Source of the DNA: JAHCHG01 sp041745765
GTDB taxonomy: Bacteria; Acidobacteriota; Blastocatellia; Pyrinomonadales; Pyrinomonadaceae
Length of the DNA stretch: 64,000 bases
Assembly: GCA_041745765.1 (NCBI GenBank)
Contig: JBGTIH010000117.1
Coordinates: 32,414 to 96,413, forward strand
Direction: 5' to 3'
Shown: positions 28,881 through 37,927 of the stretch, piece after piece
How positions within the stretch are numbered: the stretch's first letter is position 1
How the letters are laid out: the number at the start of each line of letters is the position of its first letter
Notes under the pieces: generated by a model
What the model saw: only the letters and a program-made list of their open reading frames with translations
What the model was told of the DNA's origin: nothing
Databases searched by the model: none
Translations under genes and position numbers: made by a program

Positions 28881-31691
28881 TCAATGCCAATCCCCTTGCA
28901 GCGTGAACGCCGACCAGTAATAAGGCGAGTTCCAACGCTTATCGCGCATTATTTCAATCTGTGCTTCTTGTAAAGCAGTTGAAATCTTTTTGTTTTCGAC
29001 CAAATATTTATGATAAAAACGAGTCATCAATTCGGCGGTAACTTTGTCATCCACATCCCATAAACTAACAATCAAACTCTTTGCTCCGGCGGAAAAAAAA
29101 CTGTGCGCCAACGAGACGATTCCCTCACCTTTCAGTTGTTTGCCAAGACCGCTTTGACACGCGCTTAAAACAACCAAATCGGCATTTAAGTTTAGACTCA
29201 AAATCTCATTTGCGCGAAGAAATCCGTTAATTTTCACGCCTTCTTGATCATAAAATGACAAGGCAATTGACGATAATTCGGGTTGTCTGTCATCAACCAG
29301 AGCGTGAACGGCGAAATGAATGATGCGAAAATTCTGTAAATTGGCATCAAAAACCGCTTGACGACTCGCTTGCAAGCCGCTTTTTTTTAACAAATCCGGT
29401 TCATCAAGCAGAGCGGATATTCGCTGTGCTTCGAAATGCGAAGCAAATAATCGTGGTAATTTTACGCCGGAATTTTCCGAAACAAAAGTATTCTCCCGCT
29501 TTATTTTCCCGATTCGGGCATCATCTTCGGAATAAACCGGATCGGCAAAAACCGCCAAGGTTTTGCGGGGATTTGCTCTCGTTCCGCGCCGCAAAAAGCT
29601 CAACAAAGATGCGGACGGCAAGGTAATAATCTCGTTTGTTTCAATTAAAAATTGGTTGGAATAGCCGGCAACAGTTGATTTGTTTTTCGGAGTTTTCAAA
29701 GTTGGATTCGGTGAAAACAATGCGGCAAAAGAAATATACTGCAAAAAACCTTCTTTAACGATAATCAATCTCTTATTTTTGATGTCTTGAGCGACAGGCG
29801 ACAGCAGTATTTGGCTGAATTCGGCGATTTTTGCAGGGCAGGAAAAATTAGGTTTGGAAATGCAAGCATATACTTCGCGAGCCATTTTTTCGGTTTTTTC
29901 CGCTGACGGGAGTTGAAAACTTTTGAATTCATTTTTTGAAACGAACCATAAAAAAGACTCTTTTTCCAACAGCGCGTATTCCAATAAAATCGTGTCATCA
30001 TCAAGATTTTGCTGAATTTCGTCAACGCTTAAAGTCGAAAGGGAAATCGCTTTGCCTGAACGATTGATTTCAGATTCGATTTCCAGAAATTCATTTGATA
30101 CTTTCTGAATTTCGGCATTTTTTTCTTTGGAATTTCCGGTATTTCGGAGCGCAAGCGCGGCGGTTAATTTATCACGTAAGTTTTGCTCGCGTTCGAGCAG
30201 AGCGGGTGTAATTTTATTTGTTTGGATAATTCTGCGCCGCTCCAAGCGGTCAATCAATCCACGCGCCCGCGCTTTTTCGCTGATTTCAAGAGCCTTTCGG
30301 TCATAATTTTTTGACGCATCGCGCCGGTGCATTTCCATCAGCAATAAGATGTAATGTTGATAAAAGGATTGAAGCGTTGTTGAGAACTTCATTCGAACAC
30401 GAATATCGGCGGTTGAAAACCGCAGTTCTTCGATAATTTCAAGCGCGGTCCGGATTTTTTCTTGCGCCGTATCGAGTTTTTTCGTTTTTAGATTTACACG
30501 GCTCTGTTCAAATAAAACATTGGCTGTTCCGAGCGGATCACCGGTTTTTTGAGAAATAACCAAAGCGGTTTCGAGGCTTTCGGCGGCTTTTTCATAATCT
30601 CCGGTCTCCAACGCCAATCTTCCCAGAAAATAAAAAAACTCGGCTTCGTCGGTTTTATTTATTTCAGTTAAAGTTTTTTCAGCTTGAATCAATTCGGCTT
30701 CCGCTTTTTTATAAGATTTTTGTTCAAGATAAATTCTGGTAAGTGAAAAACGGGCGCGGGCTAGACCGATTTTATGATTTGCCTTTTTGCGCCATTGCAA
30801 ACTATAGGTCAGAGCGGCAATCGCTTCGGCATCTTTGTCAATCAGCGAATAAGCTACGCCCAGACCGGAATAAGCCAAACCCAATCCGCGCGCCCATTTC
30901 ATTTTTTCATAAATTTCAATCGCTTTTTGATAGTTGTAGATAGACAGTTCGAATTCACCGAGAACATATTGCACCGAGCCGAGCGCACCGTGAATAACGG
31001 CTTGCCCGAATTCGTTATTTACCGCAGAGAAAAGTTTCATTGACCGTGAATAATAAATTGCCGCATCGCTGTATTTTCCCAAGTTTTGATACGTAAAACC
31101 GATGCCATAATAAACAACCGCTTGTTCATAAAAATCTTCGAGTTCGCGCCAGACTTCCAGAGCTTCGGCAAATTTCACCAACGCCTTATTTTTTCCTTCG
31201 GCAGAACCCAAGTCGCGCAGAGCTTCGCCTTCGCTGGTCAGATTTTCCGCTTGATGCCGTTTCAAATCAGCTTCGTTCGGAGCGTCAATTTCAGTATAAA
31301 AAATCTGATAAATTCCGCTTTCCGCAGTTGATTCCCAGGTTGTGATTTCAAGTGTGTAAGCAGCGGTTTGCGGAACGATAAAGGTTACGGTTTCACGCCC
31401 GAATGATCCGCTCGGACGATCAACTTTTTTGATTGCAATATCTTGCGGGTTTTTGACGGCAATCTTTACGTCTATGCCTGTTTGTTCGATGACAAAGCGC
31501 AGACATTTTCCGGCATCTGCCTGAAAAGTATAAAGATGTTTTTCGCCGCCTTTCATTATGCGTAAAACGGTGTGATCGGAAAGGATTTTTTGTGAATCGG
31601 TCTGAGCGTGAACTGAAAACAGAGGCGAAAATAAGAACAGAATAATTAAGCCGTTGAATAAACTCAAAGCTGCTTTGGGAAGTTTTGACAT
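28881..31691 (-). CDS. Exported TPR-CHAT protein
   Basis: This 936-residue protein has a signal peptide (LIILFLFSPLFSVHAQ). After a beta domain (about 40-140), TPR repeats span about 160-450 (YGIGFTYQNLGKYSDAAIYYSRS and similar), then a helical stretch, then a CHAT caspase-like domain from about 600. The expected dyad is His796 (HFAVHA) and Cys845 (VLSACQSG). CHAT proteins are proteases or scaffolds. It follows an ECF sigma/anti-sigma pair on the same strand, so expression or activation may be tied to that envelope-stress system. It is unlikely to be a cytoplasmic Craspase-like defence enzyme, given the export signal. Confidence 0.92.
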   Translation of the reverse strand: MSKLPKAALSLFNGLIILFLFSPLFSVHAQTDSQKILSDHTVLRIMKGGEKHLYTFQADAGKCLRFVIEQTGIDVKIAVKNPQDIAIKKVDRPSGSFGRETVTFIVPQTAAYTLEITTWESTAESGIYQIFYTEIDAPNEADLKRHQAENLTSEGEALRDLGSAEGKNKALVKFAEALEVWRELEDFYEQAVVYYGIGFTYQNLGKYSDAAIYYSRSMKLFSAVNNEFGQAVIHGALGSVQYVLGEFELSIYNYQKAIEIYEKMKWARGLGLAYSGLGVAYSLIDKDAEAIAALTYSLQWRKKANHKIGLARARFSLTRIYLEQKSYKKAEAELIQAEKTLTEINKTDEAEFFYFLGRLALETGDYEKAAESLETALVISQKTGDPLGTANVLFEQSRVNLKTKKLDTAQEKIRTALEIIEELRFSTADIRVRMKFSTTLQSFYQHYILLLMEMHRRDASKNYDRKALEISEKARARGLIDRLERRRIIQTNKITPALLEREQNLRDKLTAALALRNTGNSKEKNAEIQKVSNEFLEIESEINRSGKAISLSTLSVDEIQQNLDDDTILLEYALLEKESFLWFVSKNEFKSFQLPSAEKTEKMAREVYACISKPNFSCPAKIAEFSQILLSPVAQDIKNKRLIIVKEGFLQYISFAALFSPNPTLKTPKNKSTVAGYSNQFLIETNEIITLPSASLLSFLRRGTRANPRKTLAVFADPVYSEDDARIGKIKRENTFVSENSGVKLPRLFASHFEAQRISALLDEPDLLKKSGLQASRQAVFDANLQNFRIIHFAVHALVDDRQPELSSIALSFYDQEGVKINGFLRANEILSLNLNADLVVLSACQSGLGKQLKGEGIVSLAHSFFSAGAKSLIVSLWDVDDKVTAELMTRFYHKYLVENKKISTALQEAQIEIMRDKRWNSPYYWSAFTLQGDWH

Positions 31692-31784
31692 TTTGCTCTC
31701 CTGAAACGTTTCTTGCCTGAAAAATTCACACTCATTAAATATTCTGAAATTTGAAATTTTATTTAGCGGAGTTCGGAGTAATAA

Positions 31785-32711
31785 TTATTTGTCGTTACCG
31801 ATTTTTACCGGAATACAATCGGGAATTTCATTTTTTTGAGCAATGCAGAGCCGCGCCCGTCCGCTTTGATTTTGTAAATCTAAATTGAAGGAAACATTTT
31901 TACCGTTGCTTTTGACAGTTTTTCCGGCAGTTAAAGGCTGATGAGATTCATCGAGCAACACCACTTCATAATTTCCGAGCGGGCTGTTTTTCGGCAGTTT
32001 GATATTCAGACTGACGGTTTGCGGCGGAATATTATAGACGATTTCTTTAGAATTTTCGTTTCGGCGAACAGCCGTTGCGGCTAGATCGAAATTAAAAGAA
32101 TTTTTCGCCAACAATTTTTCCTTGTCGTCGGGTTTGATTATCGGTTTTTCCGGTTTTGAGTTTGCCGGAATATCTTTACGCGCATTTGTCAATAAATTTT
32201 CGCTCGCATCGTTTTCGGCGGTATCCTTTTGAATTTGTTCGGAAACATCCGGCAAAACCGGAGATTCAGACGGAAGTTTTTCTGAAACGGCGTTTGGCGA
32301 ATTTGAAGCATTTTGCCGGTTTTCACCCGTTGCCGCAGAATTTCCCCAAAAATAGACACTCGCGGCGGCGGATAATCCAAGAATCAAAAGCAAAAATCCA
32401 AAAGCCGGAATCGGCGACAAGAAAAAATTAAACCGAAACTTCTGCGATTTTGCCGGATGCAAAACTGTGCGGGAAACTCGCGCCTCACGAAAATCTTTCA
32501 AACAGGGCGAACAATGAAGCAAATGCTGATGCAAAGACGCATCCGGCAATTCGCTTGAACCGGCAATTTTCAGCAAATTTTCGGCAGACGGACACTTATA
32601 ACGATTCGGGTTCGGAAAATCTTTGAGGTAATGTTCCTGCGCCAAAATGATAAAGTCATCGGTCGGAAAATCGCCGTTTTTCTGTTTGTTTTGTAAATTC
32701 GATGGTTGCAT
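31785..32711 (-). CDS. Anti-sigma factor-like membrane protein
   Basis: This 308-residue protein has an N-terminal zinc-finger-like element (HQHLLHCSPCLKDF, near 63-76) as in ZAS anti-sigma factors, then one transmembrane segment (about 104-123, FGFLLLILGLSAAASVYFW). The extracytoplasmic part is Ser/Asn/Lys-rich with a C-terminal beta domain of about 110 residues. It lies 45 nt downstream of the ECF sigma factor gene, and by analogy would hold that sigma factor at the membrane. Direct binding is inferred. Confidence 0.85.
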   Translation of the reverse strand: MQPSNLQNKQKNGDFPTDDFIILAQEHYLKDFPNPNRYKCPSAENLLKIAGSSELPDASLHQHLLHCSPCLKDFREARVSRTVLHPAKSQKFRFNFFLSPIPAFGFLLLILGLSAAASVYFWGNSAATGENRQNASNSPNAVSEKLPSESPVLPDVSEQIQKDTAENDASENLLTNARKDIPANSKPEKPIIKPDDKEKLLAKNSFNFDLAATAVRRNENSKEIVYNIPPQTVSLNIKLPKNSPLGNYEVVLLDESHQPLTAGKTVKSNGKNVSFNLDLQNQSGRARLCIAQKNEIPDCIPVKIGNDK

Positions 32712-32756
32712 TTCTCTAATACTAATGAGAGTTCGACAAAACGAAATCGCACCTGT

Positions 32757-33305
32757 TTATTTTTGAATTTGTTCGGTCTTTTCCGAAATAAGCTTTCTGA
32801 TTTTCATCAGAGCTTTACTCAATTTACTTCTGATAGTGCCAGGAGTCGTGTTATATTTCGGCGCGAGTTCTTCAAATGTAAATCCTAAAATATGATGCAA
32901 TTCAAAGATTTCCCGCGACGAAGGTTCTAATTTTTGCAAAATTTCTTCAACCTCAATTCTGTCTAAAATTTGATTTTCTTCACTCACTACGCGCTTTGGT
33001 GCGGCGTTTTCCAGAATCTGTCGCCGGTTATTTTCTTTTTTAATTTCGGCATAAACCAAATATTTAAAAGAACTGAAAATATATCCCGGCAGATTTTCAA
33101 TAACTTCCGCATTATTTGCCCGGGCGCGACTGACATTCGCCGCCGTCTTCAACATCAAACGCCAACCTTCATCTCCATCACGCAAATATTCATCAGCAAA
33201 AAAACGTGCGTGCTGATTCCAGACCTCTTCGGCAACCCGAAAAACTTCGCGGTCAATCACGCCGAATTCATCTTCATAAAATTTATCAAACGGTGGAGAA
33301 TCCAT
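32757..33305 (-). CDS. ECF-type RNA polymerase sigma factor
   Basis: This 182-residue protein has a region 4 helix-turn-helix at about 122-170 (LQKLEPSSREIFELHHILGFTFEELAPKYNTTPGTIRSKLSKALMK, seen in parts) and a less typical region 2. It probably directs transcription of its own operon. The gene is the first of a sigma, anti-sigma, TPR-CHAT run. Confidence 0.85.
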   Translation of the reverse strand: MDSPPFDKFYEDEFGVIDREVFRVAEEVWNQHARFFADEYLRDGDEGWRLMLKTAANVSRARANNAEVIENLPGYIFSSFKYLVYAEIKKENNRRQILENAAPKRVVSEENQILDRIEVEEILQKLEPSSREIFELHHILGFTFEELAPKYNTTPGTIRSKLSKALMKIRKLISEKTEQIQK

Positions 33306-33659
33306 TTAGTTTTTAATGTAGAAAGTTGTCTCTGATTAAGTTTACCGGAAATTAGCCTGACCATAAGTTTATCAAAAATTGACCTAATCGTGAAATTTTA
33401 TAAAAAAAATAATTTTGTCAGGTGCGTTTTCCGCTTCTCAGCCTCTCTCTATTTTGGAAGTGTGAACTCACGATTTTTAATAATCAAATAAAGATTTTGT
33501 CTGAAATTCCAATTTCAATTTGGTTATTAATTCAATGAAACATTTTCTCTCACATCCTCACTCTATTAATATTCCGGGATTAAGTTTCTTGGTTCAAATT
33601 CAGCAAAAGATTAAAAAACTGAATAAAGAAACCACTGAAAATCGGCGAAATTCCAAACA
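33306..33659. other. Divergent intergenic region, no gene seen
   Basis: This 354-nt region separates the divergent sigma gene and the exported-protein island. I see no hairpin terminator, tRNA or clear sigma-70 promoter. A weak sigma-54-like arrangement (GG then GC 10 nt later at about 33421) fails the consensus and is rejected. It probably holds promoters for both sides. Confidence 0.4.
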
Positions 33660-33884
33660 ATGATTACAGTAAAAGTTATTTATCAAAGTTCAGGTAAGCC
33701 CGCAGAAGGGAAAAAGATCGCACTCGGTTTCAGCGGTTTATTGCGCGGCGTAACATCCGGCGATTACACCGACCGCAACGGCGAAGCCTATTTTGACGCA
33801 GATAACGGCGAAGGCGAAGTTTATGTTGACGGCAGAACCAAACACAAAGGCTATCTGTCCGGCAGAGTAGTCGTTTATATTTAG
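33660..33884 (+). CDS. Small beta-rich protein of unknown function
   Basis: This 74-residue protein (starts MITVKVIYQSSGKPAEGKKIALG) has no signal peptide and is composed of beta strands and Gly-rich turns (TDRNGEAYFDADNGEGEVYV). The pattern suggests an Ig-like or carboxypeptidase-regulatory-like beta sandwich of minimal size. The function is unknown. It begins the same-strand set of mostly membrane or exported genes up to 40116, but gaps of 100-150 nt argue for separate promoters. Confidence 0.55.
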   Translation: MITVKVIYQSSGKPAEGKKIALGFSGLLRGVTSGDYTDRNGEAYFDADNGEGEVYVDGRTKHKGYLSGRVVVYI

Positions 33885-34031
33885 CAGAATTAAAAAAGTA
33901 GAAAATAAAGGTGAAAAAATAAAATTAACAGTAGTTTTTTTGCTAACGCTTTACTTCGACCAGTTTTGGTGTTTGCCCAACGCAGGGCGATTGAGCCGAA
34001 TGATGCCGAGGAATCTTTTTGAGGAAAAAGA

Positions 34032-34841
34032 ATGAAAAAATGTCCTTTGTGTAGTCGTGAATATGATAATTTTCAGTCCTTTTGTTTGGATGATGGAAAT
34101 CCTCTATTTGAGGAAACAATTGTTAATACTCAGGAAACCGTTGTTTTGCCGCGTCGAAAAAGCAAAATACCGTTTATTCTTGCCGGCTTTATAGCGACAC
34201 TCGGAATGTTGGTCGGCGGTTGGTTTTTGCTCACGACCGGCGGAAGCAATAGTAGTAATCAAGATAATCGGCAGGCGGAAATTACTATTCAAACGCCGAC
34301 CGCAACGCCGCCGGTTACGCCGACTGCAACGCCGACACCGTTTCCGAGTCCTTCGCCGTCACCGACCGTTCCGCTCGAAACAAATGCAGATATTCCGATT
34401 GACTCTGAAACTGTTTCCAATGCCAATTTGGCGGATGAAAATAAACCTCCGAAACAATTGCCGCCGATTATGAAAATCGAAGATCATTCGGTCGTTTTCG
34501 ATCTGAAACAATGCCGCAAGTCGGGGAGCGCGATAACCTGCGATTTTTTGCTGACTAACAAAGGCGCAGACCGCAGATTCCAATTTGTCGTTTATCGGAG
34601 TAATTTATACGACGAATTGGGAAACGGCTATAACGGGAAAAAAGGTCAACTTGCCAATCAAGACGGCAGTAATCCGCGGATTGATTTTGTTTCGGGCGTA
34701 ACGGCAAAAGCGCAAATTACGTTTGAAGGTATTGATCCGAATGCGAGCAAAATTACTTTAATGCGGATTCAATATGATGTCGGCGATGATACTCGATTAG
34801 AGTTGAAATTCCGTAATGTTCCGCTGACGATTTCAAAATAA
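34032..34841 (+). CDS. Zinc-ribbon membrane protein with extracytoplasmic domain
   Basis: This 269-residue protein starts with a zinc ribbon (CPLCSREYDNFQSFC, residues 4-18), then a transmembrane segment at about 50-70 (IPFILAGFIATLGMLVGGWFL). A Thr/Pro-rich linker (TATPTPFPSPSPSPT) leads to a beta domain from about 150. The order is common in uncharacterised Acidobacteriota membrane proteins whose zinc ribbon lies in the cytoplasm. The ligand or partner is not known. A Shine-Dalgarno (gaggaaa) is present before ATG 34032. Confidence 0.75.
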   Translation: MKKCPLCSREYDNFQSFCLDDGNPLFEETIVNTQETVVLPRRKSKIPFILAGFIATLGMLVGGWFLLTTGGSNSSNQDNRQAEITIQTPTATPPVTPTATPTPFPSPSPSPTVPLETNADIPIDSETVSNANLADENKPPKQLPPIMKIEDHSVVFDLKQCRKSGSAITCDFLLTNKGADRRFQFVVYRSNLYDELGNGYNGKKGQLANQDGSNPRIDFVSGVTAKAQITFEGIDPNASKITLMRIQYDVGDDTRLELKFRNVPLTISK

Positions 34842-34981
34842 GTAAGTGATAGTTTTGCGATTTATCGGATTCTCAAAACTTGCCTTAAAGCCAACAAAAT
34901 CTTGTCTTTAAGGTAATTCAGAATACTTTTACTTTTGCTGTACGGCTTTTCTAATTTAATTTACGAAACAGGAGAAAACTT

Positions 34982-35422
34982 ATGTCATTAATAAATGAAA
35001 CAGAACAAACGCAAAACCAACAAACCCAAACCGCATTTACTGCGCCATTGGAATCGAAAGCAGTTTCAAATAAAAACCAAACAATAAATGATTATCAAGA
35101 TTCTTATTCGTTGGCGAAAAACGCGATTAAGTTTGGCAATATTGCCAAACTTACCGGTTTCGTTTCAGCAGGAATAATCAGCTTTCTCGGATTATTCCTG
35201 ACGTTGATATTAGTTTCAAATTATCGGGATGCAGGGATGGCATTTGTTGTCTTTTTAATCTTGGTTACAGTCGGCGCGATTTTCGGAGCATTATTTTACG
35301 GATTAGGCATAGCTTTAACTGCCTTGGGACAAAATTTGTCGGCAACGCTTGATTCCGCAGTTCAGGTTTCGACGTTTATGAAGAACGAGCAAAAGGCACA
35401 AGCGATGAATATTGAAAATTAA
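34982..35422 (+). CDS. Small membrane protein, two transmembrane segments
   Basis: This 146-residue protein has a polar Gln/Asn/Thr-rich N terminus (about 1-50), then two hydrophobic segments (about 58-82 and 88-112) and a short soluble tail. A ribosome binding site (acaggag) precedes it. It ends 20 nt before a WG-repeat lipoprotein gene, so the two may be co-transcribed. No family is recognised with confidence. Confidence 0.68.
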   Translation: MSLINETEQTQNQQTQTAFTAPLESKAVSNKNQTINDYQDSYSLAKNAIKFGNIAKLTGFVSAGIISFLGLFLTLILVSNYRDAGMAFVVFLILVTVGAIFGALFYGLGIALTALGQNLSATLDSAVQVSTFMKNEQKAQAMNIEN

Positions 35423-35442
35423 AATCCAAAGGAGAAATATGT

Positions 35443-36945
35443 ATGAAAGTCAAATTACTTTTGATGATGTTTGCAGTATTGTTAGTATGTTCATTGTCTT
35501 CGTGTAATTCAACGATGAATCCGCTAAGTAGTGGAGAAACACCGAAGCTTTATCCAATTCTTCAGGATGACGGCTATAACCCTCGTAAATTTGGTTACAT
35601 AAATCAAAGCGGCGAAATTATAATTCAACCACAATTTGTCGAAGCCTGGTTTTTTTCAGAAGGATTAGCCGTTGCCTGTGTTGGATCCGGTAAATGCGGT
35701 TATATTGACGAAACAGGAAAGTTTGTTGTTAATCCGCAATTTGATCGTTCTGCACGTTTTTCTGAAGGACTTGCTGCAGTATCAGTAGAAGGAAAGATTG
35801 GTTTTATAGACAAAACAGGAAAGTTTGTGATTAATCCTCAATTTCAAATGTGGAGAGATGTACATAATCAAATTTTTTCTGAAGGGTTAGCCGGGATAGC
35901 AATCGAAAGTAAATATGGATTTGTTGATAAAACAGGGAAGATTGTCATTAATCCTCAGTTTGATGACGGATTACCATTCATGGAAGGTTTAGCAGCTATC
36001 AGAATGGGAGATAAATGGGGGTTTATTGACAACCAAGGAAAGATAGTTGTAAATCCCCAGTTTGACATGGCACATCCGTTTGTAAATGGGCTGGCTGCCG
36101 CAAAGATTGGGAATCAATGGGGTTATGTTGATAAAGAAGGGAAAATAGTAATAAATCCGCAGTTTGACCTCGCAGCACCATTTGCTAAAGAAGGAGTGGC
36201 TATGGTCGCCATCAATAATAAAGTCGGCTACATTGATAAAGAAGGAAAATATCTTGTTAATCCACAGTTTACGCTTCCGAGAGGTCCGGGTTTTAGTGAG
36301 AATCTAATTATTCAGGCACTAAGCATCACTTCTGATTTGGGAAAGTTATCATTTTCAGAAGGGTTTGTTTTGGCAAATATTGGGGAAGATTTCCCTAATT
36401 CAAGATTCGGATATGCTGATAAAACAGGGAAAATAGTTATCAACCCGCAATTTTATTTAGCATTTCCTTTTTATGGAAATCTTGCTTTAGTTATTACTAT
36501 GGGGCAGAGAGGAGAAGAATTTTCATGGATTGATAAAGAAGGTAAAATCGTTTGGCAGCAAAAGAAAGTAGTCCAACCTCAGTCAAATACAAATACTTAC
36601 ACAAACTCAACCGCTCTACCGAATAATAGTAATACCTCGACTAACATGACAGTCAACAACACATCGTCACCAACGACGGAAAGAACCGGACGCTTGACGA
36701 CAGATACCAATATTCGCAGTGAAGCGAACAAAGATTCGGCAAGTTTAGGAATTCATTTCAAAGGCGCAAAGATTAGCATTTTGGATGAAACAACTTATAT
36801 GCGGGAGGATGGGGAAACTACTTGGTATAAGATCAGAATTACAGAATACGGTTGTAGTGTAAATACAAGTCTCGGGTGCGGCAAAAATTCGCCTAATGAT
36901 GCTGATGAAGGTTGGATTAACGCGAGAAATGTTTTGTTGGACTAA
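35443..36945 (+). CDS. WG-repeat lipoprotein with C-terminal SH3-like domain
   Basis: This 500-residue protein has a lipobox (VCSLSSC-N) and about eight WG (KWG) repeats of about 35 residues, each like GYIDKEGKIVINPQF. These form a beta-propeller-like or solenoid surface on the cell envelope. After an Asn/Thr-rich linker a bacterial SH3-type domain follows (about 415-500; TDTNIRSEANKDSASLGIHF, ending GWINARNVLLD), which often binds cell wall peptides. WG repeats are typically in surface or secreted proteins without a known reaction. Two sister genes follow at 37928 and 39100. Confidence 0.88.
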   Translation: MKVKLLLMMFAVLLVCSLSSCNSTMNPLSSGETPKLYPILQDDGYNPRKFGYINQSGEIIIQPQFVEAWFFSEGLAVACVGSGKCGYIDETGKFVVNPQFDRSARFSEGLAAVSVEGKIGFIDKTGKFVINPQFQMWRDVHNQIFSEGLAGIAIESKYGFVDKTGKIVINPQFDDGLPFMEGLAAIRMGDKWGFIDNQGKIVVNPQFDMAHPFVNGLAAAKIGNQWGYVDKEGKIVINPQFDLAAPFAKEGVAMVAINNKVGYIDKEGKYLVNPQFTLPRGPGFSENLIIQALSITSDLGKLSFSEGFVLANIGEDFPNSRFGYADKTGKIVINPQFYLAFPFYGNLALVITMGQRGEEFSWIDKEGKIVWQQKKVVQPQSNTNTYTNSTALPNNSNTSTNMTVNNTSSPTTERTGRLTTDTNIRSEANKDSASLGIHFKGAKISILDETTYMREDGETTWYKIRITEYGCSVNTSLGCGKNSPNDADEGWINARNVLLD

Positions 36946-36961
36946 AAGAGGAGTAGAGCGA

Positions 36962-37846
36962 ATGAAGAAAAAAAAAGAAATAAAAAGGATTTTTAAAATC
37001 AAAATCTTCTTTTACTCAGCAGTGTTTTTTGCCTTGTGTATGGTTTCTTCTTGCGCGGCACCAACAGTAAATGATGATGGAAAATTGCAAAGTGAAATTG
37101 CTAAGAAATTATATGAGCATTCCGAATTATCAAAGATAAATATAGTTGTTATTGATGGAATAGTTAATCTTAGCGGGGATGTTGCAGATGAATCACTAAA
37201 AATTAAAGCCGAAAGTTTAGCTAAAATCGAAGGTGTTAGGGATGTTAAAAATAATATTTCAGTCATTGTTCAAAATCAATCCGAACAGATTACAAACACA
37301 AATTCTAATATCAACAGTGAATCAGAACTTACTACTCAAAATAATGATATAGAAAATCTTTCTTGGGATGAAAGAGCCTACAATTTTATTCATGAAGAAT
37401 ATTTGAAGCCTCGACTTGTAACTTGTGAAGATTCACATTTTTTGTTGGTTGGAAAAACACTGCTTTACGAAACGAAAAAAATGCCGGAAATCCGGATTGC
37501 CGGAGAAGTTATTCCGGAAGATGTTCTAAGTGAAGCAGACCGTTTAAATAATAAGAAACCGTTGCCTGAAAGGTGGAAAGGGCGGGTTTGGATTAAAATA
37601 GTGTCTCCTTGGCGATCATATGACGGGACTAAATGGAATGCTTGGAGAAATGACAGCGCAGATACCAGATCCAAGATGGTTGAGTCGGCAGTTGAAAATA
37701 AATGGGTTGTTTATGATGGAAAATATGGAAAATGGTCTGTGGACGAAGGCTATTACAATAATGAGCCGATATACGAAAGAATGGGCGAATATAAATGCGT
37801 CGGAAGCGATATAGATGTGGCAAGCATACCGGGCGGACCGGAATAA
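36962..37846 (+). CDS. BON-domain lipoprotein
   Basis: I start at ATG 36962 (MKKKKEIKRIFKIKIFF); an earlier frame overlaps the preceding gene. The 294-residue protein has a lipobox (MVSSC-A). Residues about 40-100 form a BON domain (KLYEHSELSKINIVVIDGIVNLSGDVAD, AKIEGVRDVKNNISV), which is thought to bind membranes or wall components. The C-terminal 180 residues have no recognised family and are rich in Trp and Tyr. It lies between two WG-repeat lipoprotein genes, 16 nt after the first. Confidence 0.82.
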   Translation: MKKKKEIKRIFKIKIFFYSAVFFALCMVSSCAAPTVNDDGKLQSEIAKKLYEHSELSKINIVVIDGIVNLSGDVADESLKIKAESLAKIEGVRDVKNNISVIVQNQSEQITNTNSNINSESELTTQNNDIENLSWDERAYNFIHEEYLKPRLVTCEDSHFLLVGKTLLYETKKMPEIRIAGEVIPEDVLSEADRLNNKKPLPERWKGRVWIKIVSPWRSYDGTKWNAWRNDSADTRSKMVESAVENKWVVYDGKYGKWSVDEGYYNNEPIYERMGEYKCVGSDIDVASIPGGPE

Positions 37847-37927
37847 TTGGTGTTTTTTGACTGCCTTGAAAAATACGCAGTTGATTGAAGAGACAATAAT
37901 CTTGTGAGGGTTTTAATTGTGAAATCT

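Noticed and set aside
28881..31691. CHAT protein as a caspase-like antiviral effector
   Set aside because: It has a signal peptide, sits with an ECF sigma system, and no CRISPR, gasdermin or sensor gene is near it.
33418..33434. Sigma-54-like GG-N10-GC at the 33.4 kb gap
   Set aside because: AGGTGC and CCGC differ too much from TGGCAC and TTGC; GG-N10-GC alone is expected by chance.
33588..33604. tRNA T-arm-like ggttcaaattc
   Set aside because: There is no acceptor stem pairing, D arm or anticodon stem around it.
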